DNA from: Cladosporium sp. IMV 00045
Lineage: Eukaryota; Ascomycota; Dothideomycetes; Cladosporiales; Cladosporiaceae
DNA length: 64,000 nt
Direction of reading: 5' to 3'
NCBI GenBank assembly: GCA_001931905.2
Contig: MSJI02000661.1
Coordinates: 1-64,000 of the forward strand
Shown here: piece after piece, positions 41,888 to 52,716 of the stretch
Layout: each line of letters opens with the position of its first letter
Position numbering within the stretch: position 1 is the first letter of the stretch
Program-made: the position numbers and the translations under genes
Notes under the pieces: generated by a model
What the model saw: the letters and a program-made list of their open reading frames with translations, nothing else
Told to the model about the DNA's origin: nothing
The model's database searches: none

Positions 41888-42653
41888 ATGTCTGGTAAGG
41901 CAACAGTGAAGAATACTTTTGCTTTTGATCGCATGGCTCACATGGACCCAAGCACCACCCGTGGACTACTATGCTGCACTCAACGTCGACTCCAAAGCAA
42001 CACAAGAACAAATCCGCAATGCCTACAAGAAAGCAGCACTCAAACACCACCCGGACCGCGTAGCCGCCGATTCACCTGATCGCGCCCAACGCACGAAGAA
42101 GTTCCAGCAAATCAACGACGCCTACTACACACTCTCCGACACTACTCGTCGTCGCGAATATGACGCCGCGCGCAACCAATTCCACGGCTTTGGATTCGGT
42201 GGATCCAGCGCTGGCGCCGAGGACTCTTCCGCCGATGAAGAAGTCCCTCGACCTGAGCCCGGCAGCGACATGCCCGGCGGCTTCCCATGGTCTGCGTTTG
42301 GCTTCGGTGGATCGGCAAAGAGCGAGGCGGACGCGAATCGCTATTCGAACGAGCAGTTCGGCGGCGTTTTCGAGGAGATGATGAGGGACGAGGGCATGGC
42401 GGACGAGAACGACAATAGCCCCACCAAAACTTTTTGGTCGATTGTCGGTGGTATGAGTGGAGGCGCCATGGGCTTTATCGTCGCGAACATGCCTGGTGCT
42501 GTCGCGGGCGCGGTCGCGGGCAACAGACTCGGCGCCATCAGGGATAAGAAGGGCAAGAGTGTCTATTCTGTCTATCAAGAATTGGAGCAGCCCGAGAAGA
42601 TGAGGCTGCTTTCCGAGCTGGCGAGCAAGGTCTTTGCGCATGCAATTAGTTAA
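41888..42653 (+). CDS. J-domain (DnaJ/Hsp40) protein
   Basis: Exon 1 is only seven bases (41888-41894); a 58-nt intron with GTAAGG donor and AAG acceptor leads to exon 2 (41953-42653). Splicing gives MSAPPVDYYAALNVDSKA, a proper J-domain start, and 235 residues. The J domain (about 5-75) has HHPDR with the essential HPD triplet and the QQINDAYYTLSD helix. The rest is Gly/Ser-rich, then a Gly/Ala-rich hydrophobic stretch (about 165-195) that may be a membrane segment, and a helical tail. It probably stimulates an Hsp70; location and partner are unknown. Confidence 0.87.
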
Positions 42654-43309
42654 GGGGTGGGGTTGCAAAGGGGTTTCGCTGGCGTTTTTCACTTGATTTA
42701 CAGATACCAATTTTAATCTGATCCTACTACCTCGAGTATGCGTTTCGAATATGATGGATCGCTTGTTTTGCCCGACGCTATCTTGTCCAGGCGCTCCCGT
42801 AGCAGGCGTCCTAGCATAGAAAAGGGTTAGCCACGGATTGTTGAACATTGCAAAATCCTGATGCTGGCATCATGTTTTCATCTGAAGTATAACCTATCGA
42901 TCCATCGTCATCTTCATTTTATCGCGTTATCGCTAGACCGATATGCCAAGATTTCGCCGTCTTCTTGCCTGAGGTTGACTTCTCGTGGGCCCCGCGATTT
43001 CTGATTGGCCATCTCGAATTTCAATCCCGCCGAACGAGCAACATCCTCATAGAACAGTCATCGCTCTGAAGCAGACGTCCAGCAAAGGTTGTACCTCCTC
43101 GCCACTCACCTTTCCTGCGGTATCGACGGTCGTTGCGTAGAAAGCGCATCTCAACAACTTCCTGGAACGTCGAATTTTTTCCCCGACGCCCGACGAAGCT
43201 CTCTCGCCTTACCTGACTCCGGTCACCGACGCGGACGAATCTTCGAACCAGTCCGGCGCATACAACTTTTCTACCAACACCAACCGACACACTTTACCAC
43301 AGCGCAATC
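42654..43309. other. Intergenic region DnaJ / GCD11
   Basis: Contains the DnaJ 3' UTR and the GCD11 promoter, which becomes CA/CT-rich towards 43309. No further gene was seen. Confidence 0.5.
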
Positions 43310-45002
43310 ATGGCGACCAACGGTGAATACCCTCCCTCCGACGAGGACTCTCCTCCCCAGTCCCCTGTCCTCGAGGCACAGGGCAACGCTGGCGAGGTCC
43401 CGGCCGAGGGTGAAGGAGAGGAGAGACAGAAGGGTGCCGCGCCCGCTCCCAGGTCGGCGCTGAAGAAGACTCTTCGCTCCGACGCTGCACAGGCATCACG
43501 ACCAGAGCTCCCCGAGCAGCCGGAGCCCAAAGACTTGGACGTCTCCAAACTCACACCGCTTTCCCCGGAGATCATCGCGAGGCAGGCGACCATCAACATC
43601 GGTACCATTGGTCACGTCGCTCACGGAAAGAGTACGGTGGTGAAGGCAATCTCGGGCGTGCAGACCGTCCGTTTCAAGAACGAGCTGGAGAGAAACATTA
43701 CCATTAAGCTGGGTTACGCGAACGCAAAGGTCTACAAGTGCGACAACTCCGAGTGCCCGAGGCCTACATGCTACAGGAGTTACAAGAGCGAGAAGGAGGT
43801 CGACCCGCCATGTGAGCGCGAGGGCTGCCAGGGCACATACAGATTAGTGAGACACGTTTCGTGAGTATACCCCGAGAGAACTGGCGGAGATTGGCAAAGA
43901 GGATGAGGCTAACACTGCGCAGCTTCGTCGACTGCCCCGGTCACGATATTCTGATGAGCACTATGCTTTCAGGTGCCGCGGTCATGGACGCCGCTCTTCT
44001 CCTGATTGCCGGCAACGAATCTTGCCCTCAGCCCCAGACTTCTGAGCATCTTGCAGCTATTGAGATCATGAAGCTCAGCCACATCATCATTCTCCAGAAC
44101 AAGGTCGATCTTATGCGCGAGGAGGCCGCATCTGCACACTACGACTCTATCAAGAAGTTCATCCGTGGCACTGTCGCCGACGACTCTCCCGTTATTCCCA
44201 TCTCTGCCCAGCTCAAGTTCAACATCGACGCCATCAACGAGGCGCTCGTCACCAAGATCCCGATTCCCATGCGCAACTTCCAGGACGACCCTCACCTCAT
44301 TGTCATCCGTTCTTTCGACGTCAACAAGCCCGGTTCCGAGATCGACGAGCTCCAGGGTGGTGTTGCCGGTGGTTCCATCCTTACTGGTATTCTGAAGCTT
44401 GGTGACGAGATTGAGATTCGCCCCGGTATTGTCAGCAAGGACGACAAGGGTCAGATTCTTTGCAAGCCCATTTTCTCTCGCGTCGTCTCTCTTTTCGCCG
44501 AGAACAACAGCCTCAAGTTTGCCGTTCCCGGTGGTCTCATCGGTGTTGGTACCCGCATCGACCCCACTCTTTGCCGTGCCGACCGTCTCGTCGGTTTCGT
44601 CCTTGGTCTCAAGGGCAAGCTCCCCAAGATCTACACCGAGATCGAAGTCAACTACTTCCTGCTCAGGAGATTGTTGGGTGTCAAGACCGCCGATGGCAAG
44701 CAGGCCAAGGTCGCCAAGCTTGCGAAGAACGAGGTGCTCATGGTTAACATTGGTTCCACCGCCACCGGTGCGAAGGTTGTTGCCGTCAAGCACGATGCCG
44801 CCAAGTTGCAGCTCACCAGCCCGGCTTGCACGGAGATTGGCGAGAAGGTCGCCATGTCCCGAAGAATCGAGAAGCACTGGCGTCTTATTGGATGGTATGT
44901 TCTAATGAGCCGTGCGTATGACTTTATCACATACAGTATGCTAATTGCTTTCACAGGGCAACCATCGAGGCCGGTACTACCACCGAGCCCCAGAACGCTT
45001 AA
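43310..45002 (+). CDS. GCD11: Translation initiation factor eIF2 gamma subunit
   Basis: Exons 43310-43860, 43923-44894 and 44957-45002 with two 62-nt introns (GTGAGT and GTATGT donors, GCTAAC-type branch sites) give 522 residues, close to the 527 of yeast. After an N-terminal extension of about 95 residues come the GTPase motifs G1 (GHVAHGKST), G3 (VDCPGHD) and G4 (NKVDLM), with the Cys cluster [12 protein letters not shown] typical of eIF2 gamma. Domains II and III follow to [16 protein letters not shown]. As part of eIF2 it carries Met-tRNAi to the 40S ribosome. Confidence 0.95.
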
Positions 45003-45729
45003 GTGTATGGTCAAGGTAATGCATGAGCTTTTTCTTTCTACGGCCAAGTGCATGACGAGACGTGTTTGGAATGGCGGGCGTCTATCGGAGCAGCGTTGGT
45101 GGCTGCATAGCGTGGTCTTCTTACATAAAACGAGGGTTCGCAATGAAAAGTGTTCGAGTACAAGCGTGGTCTGAGTTTTGAAGACAAAAATGGTCTTGGT
45201 TCCTTCGCCGTTTATAATTGATGTTTGTGAATGATTTCTTGAAGTGAACTTCGTTCGTCGTGCTTTGTACATCACTAGTGACGATTAGATGATCAGGTAG
45301 GCTTGAATAGGTAATATGATCTCACAAGAAAATTAATCAAAGAGGCAGGCACTTCATACTTGTCTTCGAATTGGATATCATCACTCTTCAACGTGGGGCT
45401 AGACCAACGATGAGGGGTAGATCTGAAAGACCCTGGGCGAAAGCTAAAATCCAGGAGAGGTGTTGTTTGTGAAACGCTGGTGCTTGTAACATTCGTTGCT
45501 ATACTTTTGGATACTTTACGTATACCTCTCTATCTCATTCAGCTTTTGTCACCAATACCATTGACTCGACCTCCTCCGTCCACTCCGTAACTTCAAAGCC
45601 AGCCGTCAGCTCGTCCTAGCGCCCTTATCTCCGTCTAAACCGCTTCCCTTCCACTTCATTGAAGAGCTTCGAGCCAAATATACAACAACCCATATAGAAG
45701 AGGAACAGAAGAACAACACTCCAAACACA
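45003..45729. other. Intergenic region GCD11 / SEC53
   Basis: Holds the GCD11 3' UTR and the SEC53 promoter, with a CT-rich leader from about 45545. No gene or repeat was seen. Confidence 0.5.
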
Positions 45730-46710
45730 ATGGCCACCACTGCCCCCGCCGCGAGCATCGTCCCCGCTCTCACCGAGCGCCCCGTCAAGAACACCATCTG
45801 CCTCTTCGATGTCGACGGCACCCTCACGCCCGCAAGACGCGTGAGCATCCCACCCACCTCCGTCCAGACAAGAAGAATGTCCCTAACAGAGCCATGTCTC
45901 GCCTAGACCGTCTCCGCCGAAATGCTGCAACTCCTCTCCGCCCTCCGCCACAAAGTTGCCATTGGCTTCGTCGGCGGTTCCGACCTCGCCAAGCAGCAAG
46001 AGCAACTCGGCACCGCCAGCATCCCCGTCTCGACCCTCTTCGACTACTGCTTCGCGGAGAACGGCCTCACGGCCATTCGCATGGGCGTGCCGCTCGCCAG
46101 CCACAGCTTCATCAAGTGGATCGGAGAGGACAAGTACAAGCAGCTCGTGCGCTTCATCCTGCACTACGTCGCAGACCTCGACATCCCAGTCAAGCGCGGC
46201 ACCTTCGTCGAGTTTCGCAATGGCATGATCAACGTCAGCCCCATTGGCCGTAATGCCACTGTGCAGGAGCGCAATGACTACGAGAAGTTCGATCTGGAGC
46301 ACAAGATTCGCGAGAAGTTCGTGCAGGCTATCAAGGAGCAGTTCCCCGACTTGGGTCTTACGTACGTGTACACTCCCCATCCTCCTCTCACATCAAATCT
46401 CAAGAAAATCTGGACACCAATCCATAAATCACCCCTGCTAACCCTCACTCCCAACCACAGCTACTCGATCGGCGGCCAGATCTCCTTCGACGTCTTCCCC
46501 TCCGGCTGGGACAAGACGTACTGCCTGCAGCACGTCGAGGCCGAGAAGCAGCTCAGCGGTATCGACTACAGCACCGTGCACTTCTTCGGCGACAAGACGT
46601 ACAAGGGCGGCAACGACTACGAGATCTTCGAGGACCCGCGCACCGTCGGCCACAGCGTCACCAGCCCGGAGGACACCATGGCTGAGTTGAGGAAGTTGTT
46701 TGATTTGTAG
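45730..46710 (+). CDS. SEC53: Phosphomannomutase
   Basis: Exons 45730-45840, 45907-46361 and 46461-46710 (introns 66 and 100 nt, GTGAGC and GTACGT donors) give 271 residues. The HAD active site [11 protein letters not shown] carries the nucleophilic Asp and the acid/base Asp two residues on. The cap-domain motif [18 protein letters not shown] and the C-terminal [18 protein letters not shown] are diagnostic of eukaryotic phosphomannomutases. The enzyme converts mannose-6-phosphate to mannose-1-phosphate in the cytosol, feeding GDP-mannose synthesis for glycosylation and cell-wall mannan. Single copy in this window. Confidence 0.95.
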
Positions 46711-47202
46711 TTCATGCAAGGCTGTTTGGAATTGTTTTTGCTTGTTGTTTGCACCCATAGCGAAAGAGTTTACATTTCTCGACCGATTTCACTTTTGCGG
46801 GGCATGATATCTCATGTTGTTTTCAAATGTTGTGGAATAGATCATATACCACAATGCGAGCATGCCTACTGTTATGATCGAACGAGGGATAGAGATATTT
46901 CTTGTTGAAAAGAGCATTTTTATTGATTTCCGTTTTTCTCATTGCCGTACGCTTCAGACCTCCAATCAGTCCAGGCCAGACGCACGCACATTCTTTCGTT
47001 TGCCATATATACTCGTCTTGGTATCATCGTCTTTGACCTACAGGTCTGGGCGGTGCACGCCAAGTGCATCTTATTTATTTTTCATATCCATTCATTCTTC
47101 TTTTCTTTTTTCATGTCCGCCTCGGTTCGGCGGAAGGTTAACTTTGCCACATCCCTTGCATCTTCCCCTCCCTTCACTACTTAGACTTGCATCTCCCGTC
47201 CT
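46711..47202. other. Tail-to-tail spacer SEC53 / ADE17
   Basis: T-rich 492-bp interval carrying the 3' UTRs of two convergent genes. No gene was seen. Confidence 0.6.
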
Positions 47203-49110
47203 CTAGTGGTGGAACAGACGCATGCGCTGCTCGATGTAAGTGATGCCGAGCTTCTCGGCGACCTCGAAGCAAGCCTGGTCGTTCTGGCTGCCGAGCGGGG
47301 CGGCGATGTACTTGACGCCGGAGCGGCTGGCGCGGAAGACGTTGTCGGTGAAAGGGAAGAAAGCGTCGGAGCTGACGGCGACCTCGCCCATCTTGGAGAG
47401 CCAAGCCTTGCGCTCCTCGGCGGAGAAAGGCGCGGGCACCTCCTCGAAGACGCGCTCGTAGTCGGCCTTCTCCACCTCGTTCTCCGGCGTCAGGCCGCTG
47501 CACAGCATGTCGATCGCGTTGCTCTTCTCCGGCCTCTTGGTGCCGCTCTTCCACTTGATGTTCAGCGCGCGCTCGTGGAAGCGCATCCACCAGTTGTCCG
47601 CTTTGTCGCCCGCCAGGCGCGTGCAGTGGATGCGGCTCTGCTGACCGGCGCCCAGGCCGACCACCTGGCCGTTCAGCGCGTAGCAGACGCTGTTGGACTG
47701 CGTGAACTTGAGCGCGATGGTCGCGACGGTCAGGTCGCGCTGGGCGCTCTCCGGCAGCGGCGCGGACTCCTTGGGCACCACGATGGAGTTGAACGTGTTC
47801 TGGGGGGAGATGACGGCGTCATTGCGGTGCTGGGTCAGGTTCACGCCGAACAGGGTGCGGGTCTCCTGGGGAGGGGGCACGTAGTCATTGTCCATCTGGA
47901 GTACGAGGTACTTGCCGCCCTTCTTCTTGGTGAGGAGCTCGAGCGCCTCGGGAGTGTAGCCGGGCGCGACGACACCGTCGCTGACTTCGCGGGAGATGAT
48001 CTTGGCAGTGGGCTGGTCGACCTCGCGAGAGAGGGCGATCACGTCGCCGAAGCTGCTCATGCGGTCGGCACCGCGGGCGCGGGCGTAGGCCTGCGCGAGG
48101 CCGGAGCTCTCAATGCCGGCGATGTCGTCGACCATGTAGACCTTGCGCTCGGCCTCGGTGAGGGGCACGCCAATGGCGGCGCCAGCGGGGGAGACGTGCT
48201 TAAAGGAGGCGGCGGCGGGGTAGTCGAGAGCGGTGTCGAGCTCCTTGACGAGTTGCCATGCGTTGAGAGCATCGAGCAGGTTGATGTAGCCGGGGGAGCC
48301 AGCAAGAGCCTTGAAAGGAAGCTTGCCCTCGGTCACGTAGGCGGAGGCGGGCTTCTGGTGAGGGTTGGCACCGTAGCGGAGAGTGAGGTGCTGGTCGCCC
48401 TCGCCGGCGTACTTCCTGCGGAAGAACTCAGAGATGGCAGAGTCGTAGTCGGCGGTGTGGGTGAAGGCCTTGAGGGCGTATTGTTGCCTGCTCTTCTCGG
48501 TAACCTCGCCCTTCTCGAGCTCCTTGAGGAACTCGTGGTAGTCCTCGGGGTCGCTGAGGATGGTGACGCGGTTGTGGTTCTTGGCCGCGGCGCGAAGCAG
48601 AGTCACGCCGCCGATGTCAATTTCCTCGACGGCCTCGGGGATGGTCACGTTGACCTTGGCGATGGTGTCCTTGAAGGGGTACAGGTTGCAGATGACATAG
48701 TCGACCTTGGAGATGTTCTGGTCGGCGAGATCCTTCTCGTCCGAGGCCAGGTCGCGAGCGAGTATGCCAGCGTGGACGGCCGGGTGGAGGGTCTTGACGC
48801 GGCCAGCGAGCATCTCCGGGGCCTTGGTGATGGCAGAGACATCCCTAGGCGTGGGCAGTCAGACCAATGGGTTCTCTCCAACTTTGATATGATTCCGCCA
48901 TGCAATTGCTCTTTTGGTCTTCTCTCTCTGTCTTTTCCAACAGGGTCAAACATACTCAACAGGGAAGCCAGCCTCCTTGATCATCTTCGAGGTGCCGCCA
49001 GACGCGAGCAGGCGGACATTCTGCTTGACCAGGCCCTTAGCGAGGTCGAGCAGGCCGGTCTTGTTGTAGACCGACAAGATGGCGATCTTCTGGGGCGTTT
49101 CGGAAGCCAT
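47203..49110 (-). CDS. ADE17: Bifunctional AICAR transformylase / IMP cyclohydrolase (complete)
   Basis: Exon 1 (49110-48956), a 111-nt intron (GTATGT donor, TAG acceptor) and exon 2 (48844-47203) give 598 residues. The N-terminal MGS-like IMP-cyclohydrolase domain has [19 protein letters not shown] and [17 protein letters not shown]. The C-terminal transformylase domain has [11 protein letters not shown], the catalytic-region Lys-His ([11 protein letters not shown]) and [27 protein letters not shown], split by usual spacers. It catalyses the last two steps of de novo purine synthesis in the cytosol. The 5' two thirds recur after the second gap at 54086. Confidence 0.95.
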
Positions 49111-49651
49111 TGTGTGCTGCTGTCGCTTCTTTCGTCGCGGTTGGGCAAAAAGAAAGTGACGGGAAGTGGTACGGAAACAATTCAGTAGGCGTAGTCACTC
49201 CGGTCAGCAATTATCAAAGTCGTGCCGATCTCGCAAATTTGACTGAGAGCCCCACCACGACGAAGACTCAAGCCCCCCTTCTGTTGGAGAAGTGACGTGC
49301 GGCTCTGCGCTGTGATTATTTCGTTTTGTGGATGTTGATTGGCTGGTGGTACAGAAACCGGGTGGATGAAGTCCGGCCCCCAAAGTGGAGGGATCTTTGC
49401 TAGGATCAGGGTCTGGCAGTGAGGTTCCGTGTCTGTGCAGCTGGGCCGACGACGTGATGTCGGGTCGTGATGCTCGTCGTGTTTTCCTTCTAACATACAG
49501 AGGAACGAATGCAATAACGATGCATCCTCATCAGAAACAAAAGAAAAAAACACCAAATCACTAATGGGCATCCTTGTCCAGTCCAAAAACGCGTAACATC
49601 ATGTATCCAACCAGAACAACCCACTGTCTGTCTCTTCAATGAACAATCCGC
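49111..49651. other. Intergenic region upstream of ADE17 (copy 1)
   Basis: Carries the ADE17 promoter (minus strand) and the 3' side of the neighbouring small gene. No gene was seen; the second copy has a similar segment at 55196-55740. Confidence 0.5.
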
Positions 49652-50151
49652 CTACTTCCAAGGCTCTGAACGCATCAGCACCCAGCGTCCATCTTCTTCG
49701 ACATTCAACTCTCTCATGCTGTCGGCAAATGTGTAGTACATGAGTGGGTGCCTGAAGAATAGCTGGTCGATGGCCCATCTGGCCGTAGGATCGTTGGAGA
49801 AGTGCGCTGCTTGCTCCATGTTCCAAAACAAAACCGGCTTGTCGACGACGGCGACGACCTTCGACGGCCCCTCTCCCCCGACTGCAGAGTCCTTCCTCTC
49901 TTTGGTGGCGTTTGGCTGGCTCTCGTAGCGCAGCTGGTCGCGGTCCAGGGAAACCTACGGGATCTCCTGGGATTGCGCGTCGTTCTCGCGCGCTTTCTCT
50001 GCCTCAAGACGCTCCTTGAGGAGGCCTTGGGCGCGCTGCGCCTCCTGGCGCTCTTCTTCGATCAGGCGATCGAGCGCGGCGCGTTGTCTCAAGTAAAAAG
50101 GAGGCGATCGATCCCCTTTCTGTCGAGGGTCACGATGCGACCTGCCGGCAT
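49652..50151 (-). pseudogene. Small coiled-coil gene, broken copy (frameshift and premature stop)
   Basis: Counterpart of the intact gene at 55741-56268. Two lesions disable it. The A-run near 50093-50098 is one base shorter overall than in copy 2, shifting the frame after DRKGIDRLLF. Further on, a Trp codon after the QEIP motif (GTCCCGTGG in copy 2) has become a TAG stop near 49958. Downstream sequence still matches closely to the shared stop at 49652. One lesion could be a sequencing error, but two make a true null allele more likely. Confidence 0.75.
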
Positions 50152-50212
50152 GGTGTTGTGGTGAGAGGGTGGTACCATTGAGATGTGGTTTTGAATGGCG
50201 GGAGGAGTGGTT

Positions 50213-50228
50213 TGTGTGTGTGTGTGTG
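50213..50228 (+). repeat. (TG)8 microsatellite
   Basis: Eight TG units just upstream of the small minus-strand gene. The second copy has (GT)6 at 56303-56314, so the tract is length-variable between copies. Confidence 0.9.
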
Positions 50229-50364
50229 AGTGTGTAGGAGGTGTTGGTAGGAGCAGTCGAGGGAAAGTTGTAGGACGTCTGTTTGCTCCTTCCATTTGGC
50301 AGGTGCGACATGTGAACTAGAGCAGGAAGGTGCTCTCGACGGCAGGAGGCTGTTTTGAATATCC

Positions 50365-51410
50365 CAAGCTTGATGATACGATCACGACGATCGTGGAGAT
50401 GTCTCGTTCAAGAATCGTTTCTCTCAACGACAAGGCTATCCTTGGTAAGACCATGCCTGATGATACGACCATAACGACTGCAGCCGCCGTAACTAGCATT
50501 TACCTCGATCATTTCAACGTCTCTTTCCTGCGGACCCGGCTTTGGAGAAGTCACCCTCCTTCGTCATCCAGGTCAGCACGACAAACTGGCTTCCCACGGC
50601 CGTTGGAACATGGCAAAATGCAAGAACGCTTGGGACCGGAATCATTACTCTCTCTCCGGTTGAAGAAAGTTGTAAGATTATGCCAAATGATACGATCGTA
50701 GCCATTGCGGGAATGCTGGGTTCAAGAACCGCCGCTCTCAATACCATGAGATCAGTACTTACGGACTACGCCTGACGAGACTACCATAGCAGTTCTGGAG
50801 ATGCTGTATCCAAGCGTAGTTCCTCTCCGTGGTACGAATCACTACTGATAGGCTATGCCTAATGATATTACCACAAACGTCGCGGAGATGCCGAGTTCAA
50901 GGATGGTTCATCTCTGTGTTAGGAAATCAGTACTAGCAGACTATCCCTGATGATACTATTACAACGAAACTGAAGAATCTTGATCTGGACGTCGCTTCTC
51001 TCAACTATGTAGGAGCTTTCTAGATAGGATATTCTCGCTGGTATCACCTTGATGAGTGCAGAGATCTTACGGATAGCTAACACATCTTTCAGCGGCATTG
51101 CAACTGCTTCTATATGCTATATTTGATGGTACAACCGCGGAGTACCTAGGAGATAACAGACCAGCGACTTCTTACTTCCCAAAAGGTAAGTCTAATATCA
51201 TGAAGCTATAGTTGAACGCGCCTGCACAGACGCACTGGGAATGTCAAGGTCGGTCTGTTGCTCTTCTCAAAGGTGAAGTCTTGAATGCGGTCGACTACGC
51301 CTGACGATTGTTGCGCCAGGCGCGCTGAGATGAGGTTACTGGCACGCGTCAGATATCGCGTCTCTCGGCAGTGCTATCATCGTTCGATGTCGCTACACCT
51401 AATGGCACTT
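50365..51410. repeat. Degenerate periodic array F2, copy 1 (87-88 bp units)
   Basis: An anchor resembling CTGATGATAC occurs at 50371, 50458, 50685, 50773, 50860 and 50948, with weaker matches at 51050, 51124, 51302 and 51400. Spacings are 87, then 227 (one unit plus about 140 bp of unrelated sequence at about 50546-50670), 88, 87 and 88; 50948-51124 and 51124-51302 are each about two units. Other recurring blocks are GCGGAGATGCTGGGTTCAAG, CCTCTC and GAGATCAGTACT. Units are strongly diverged and carry stops in all frames. Confidence 0.75.
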
Positions 51411-52029
51411 GCATGAAGTAAGCTGAGAAGAAATCGAGGCCATAGCACCTGAGAGTGACTCTGCTTTATACTTGTTGCACTTCTTTGACACCTTCAATAT
51501 TTGTGACCTCCCAGAATTGGAACCATCGAATACACATCAGTCACATAGGTATTTGGTGTTGTGACTAGCTCATGAATGCAGAGTATCGATCAAAACATTT
51601 GAGACCTAGATCGATCATACAGTGATCCTATCATTCTGCTTGCCTTTCGAAACTTGGACAACACCGATCGTAGTTATAACCGAACTCAATGCTAGGGAAG
51701 CAAAGCCAGGATTTACCCCTAGGCAAAAGAATATCATAGCTAACATGTATCTCTAAATGAGCCAAACACATGTTCTGTACACGAGATTGTCTTGATCCTG
51801 GATAAATTTTATTGTACATATGCCAAAATCTCTGTTAGAAGTGACAGCCCCTTTGTCCTGCCAGTATGATTGTTTTGTGAAATCTACTTCCTGTATCGGG
51901 CCGCATTTTACCCTAGCGTCTCTCAAGAGACAACATATGTCCTGACAGGAGACCTTCGCCGGTAAAAGTGGATACCATCCAGAGATGATTGATTGAATGC
52001 TTATATCGAGAGTGCTCAACACGAAAAAG
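51411..52029. other. Non-coding stretch between arrays F2 and F3 (copy 1)
   Basis: AT-rich sequence with no supported gene. It is clearly paired with about 57535-58190 of copy 2, which has an extra insertion of about 35 bp near 57766-57805. Weak resemblance to array units may continue here, but no clean period was found. Confidence 0.45.
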
Positions 52030-52575
52030 ATGTTTCAATCGTTGGGATAATTAGTGTTCGTACCATCCTCGCAAAGTTAGTGTTAAAGCAACGATTCGAG
52101 GCTGACGGCTAGCAGCACATCTCAGTACCTTGCCTCTTCATATGTATTCATACCATCACCTTCCGACGGAGGAATTGTTCTTGAATCTACGGTAGATTCT
52201 TTGCCTAGATCCAGCATCTCAACTATCTGATGATTCTCCTGTCCATGTATCCTCGCCTTAGATATATGGTAACTGCTTGCAATTTTGGAGAGGTCGATTC
52301 AGAAAACACTCTACCTACGTGATACAGTTATGCACTTTTGCTCACATCATCGCCTTTCAACGGTGGAATTGTGTTTGAATCTACGGAGAGATCCTCAGCC
52401 TCGACCCAGCATCTCAATTCTCAGATGATTCCCGATGCATGTATCCTCGCCTTCGGCATACGGTAATTGCTTGTAATGGTGGCAGAATTGAGTCAAGAGA
52501 CATCACATTCCCGTGATAAAATGATGCACTTTTAGTAGTGTCTTCACCTTCATCCTCAAACGAGACCTTTAAAGA
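52030..52575. repeat. Degenerate periodic array F3, copy 1 (96-98 bp units)
   Basis: The anchor CGCCTT/CACCTT, within TATCCTCGCCTT or CATCACCTT, occurs at 52157, 52254, 52351, 52449 and 52545, spaced 97, 97, 98 and 96. A diverged first unit is near 52067. Recurring blocks include GAATCTACGG, CCAGCATCTCAA, and GGTAANTGCTTG after alternate anchors, so a 195-bp two-unit pattern is also visible. The array ends about 15 bp before the E-box-like site of the DIA2 promoter. Confidence 0.8.
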
Positions 52576-52581
52576 CCGAGG

Positions 52582-52716
52582 CATGTGCTTACATAAGCGG
52601 GTGATCCTCGGAAGTGCTTGCTTCCCGTGTCGCGCGTCGCGACTCGCATTGCTTTGAACAATCACTTCAACTCCAACTACTTCTCTTCCTGAACGTTTCT
52701 ATGTAGTAATGCCACC
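52582..52716 (+). promoter_or_regulatory. DIA2 promoter, variant E-box and TATA (copy 1)
   Basis: CATGTG at 52582-52587 and TACATAA at 52590-52596 sit 135 and 127 bp before the ATG at 52717. In copy 2 the same positions read CACGTG and TATATAA, so both consensus elements are one base off here. Confidence 0.5.
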
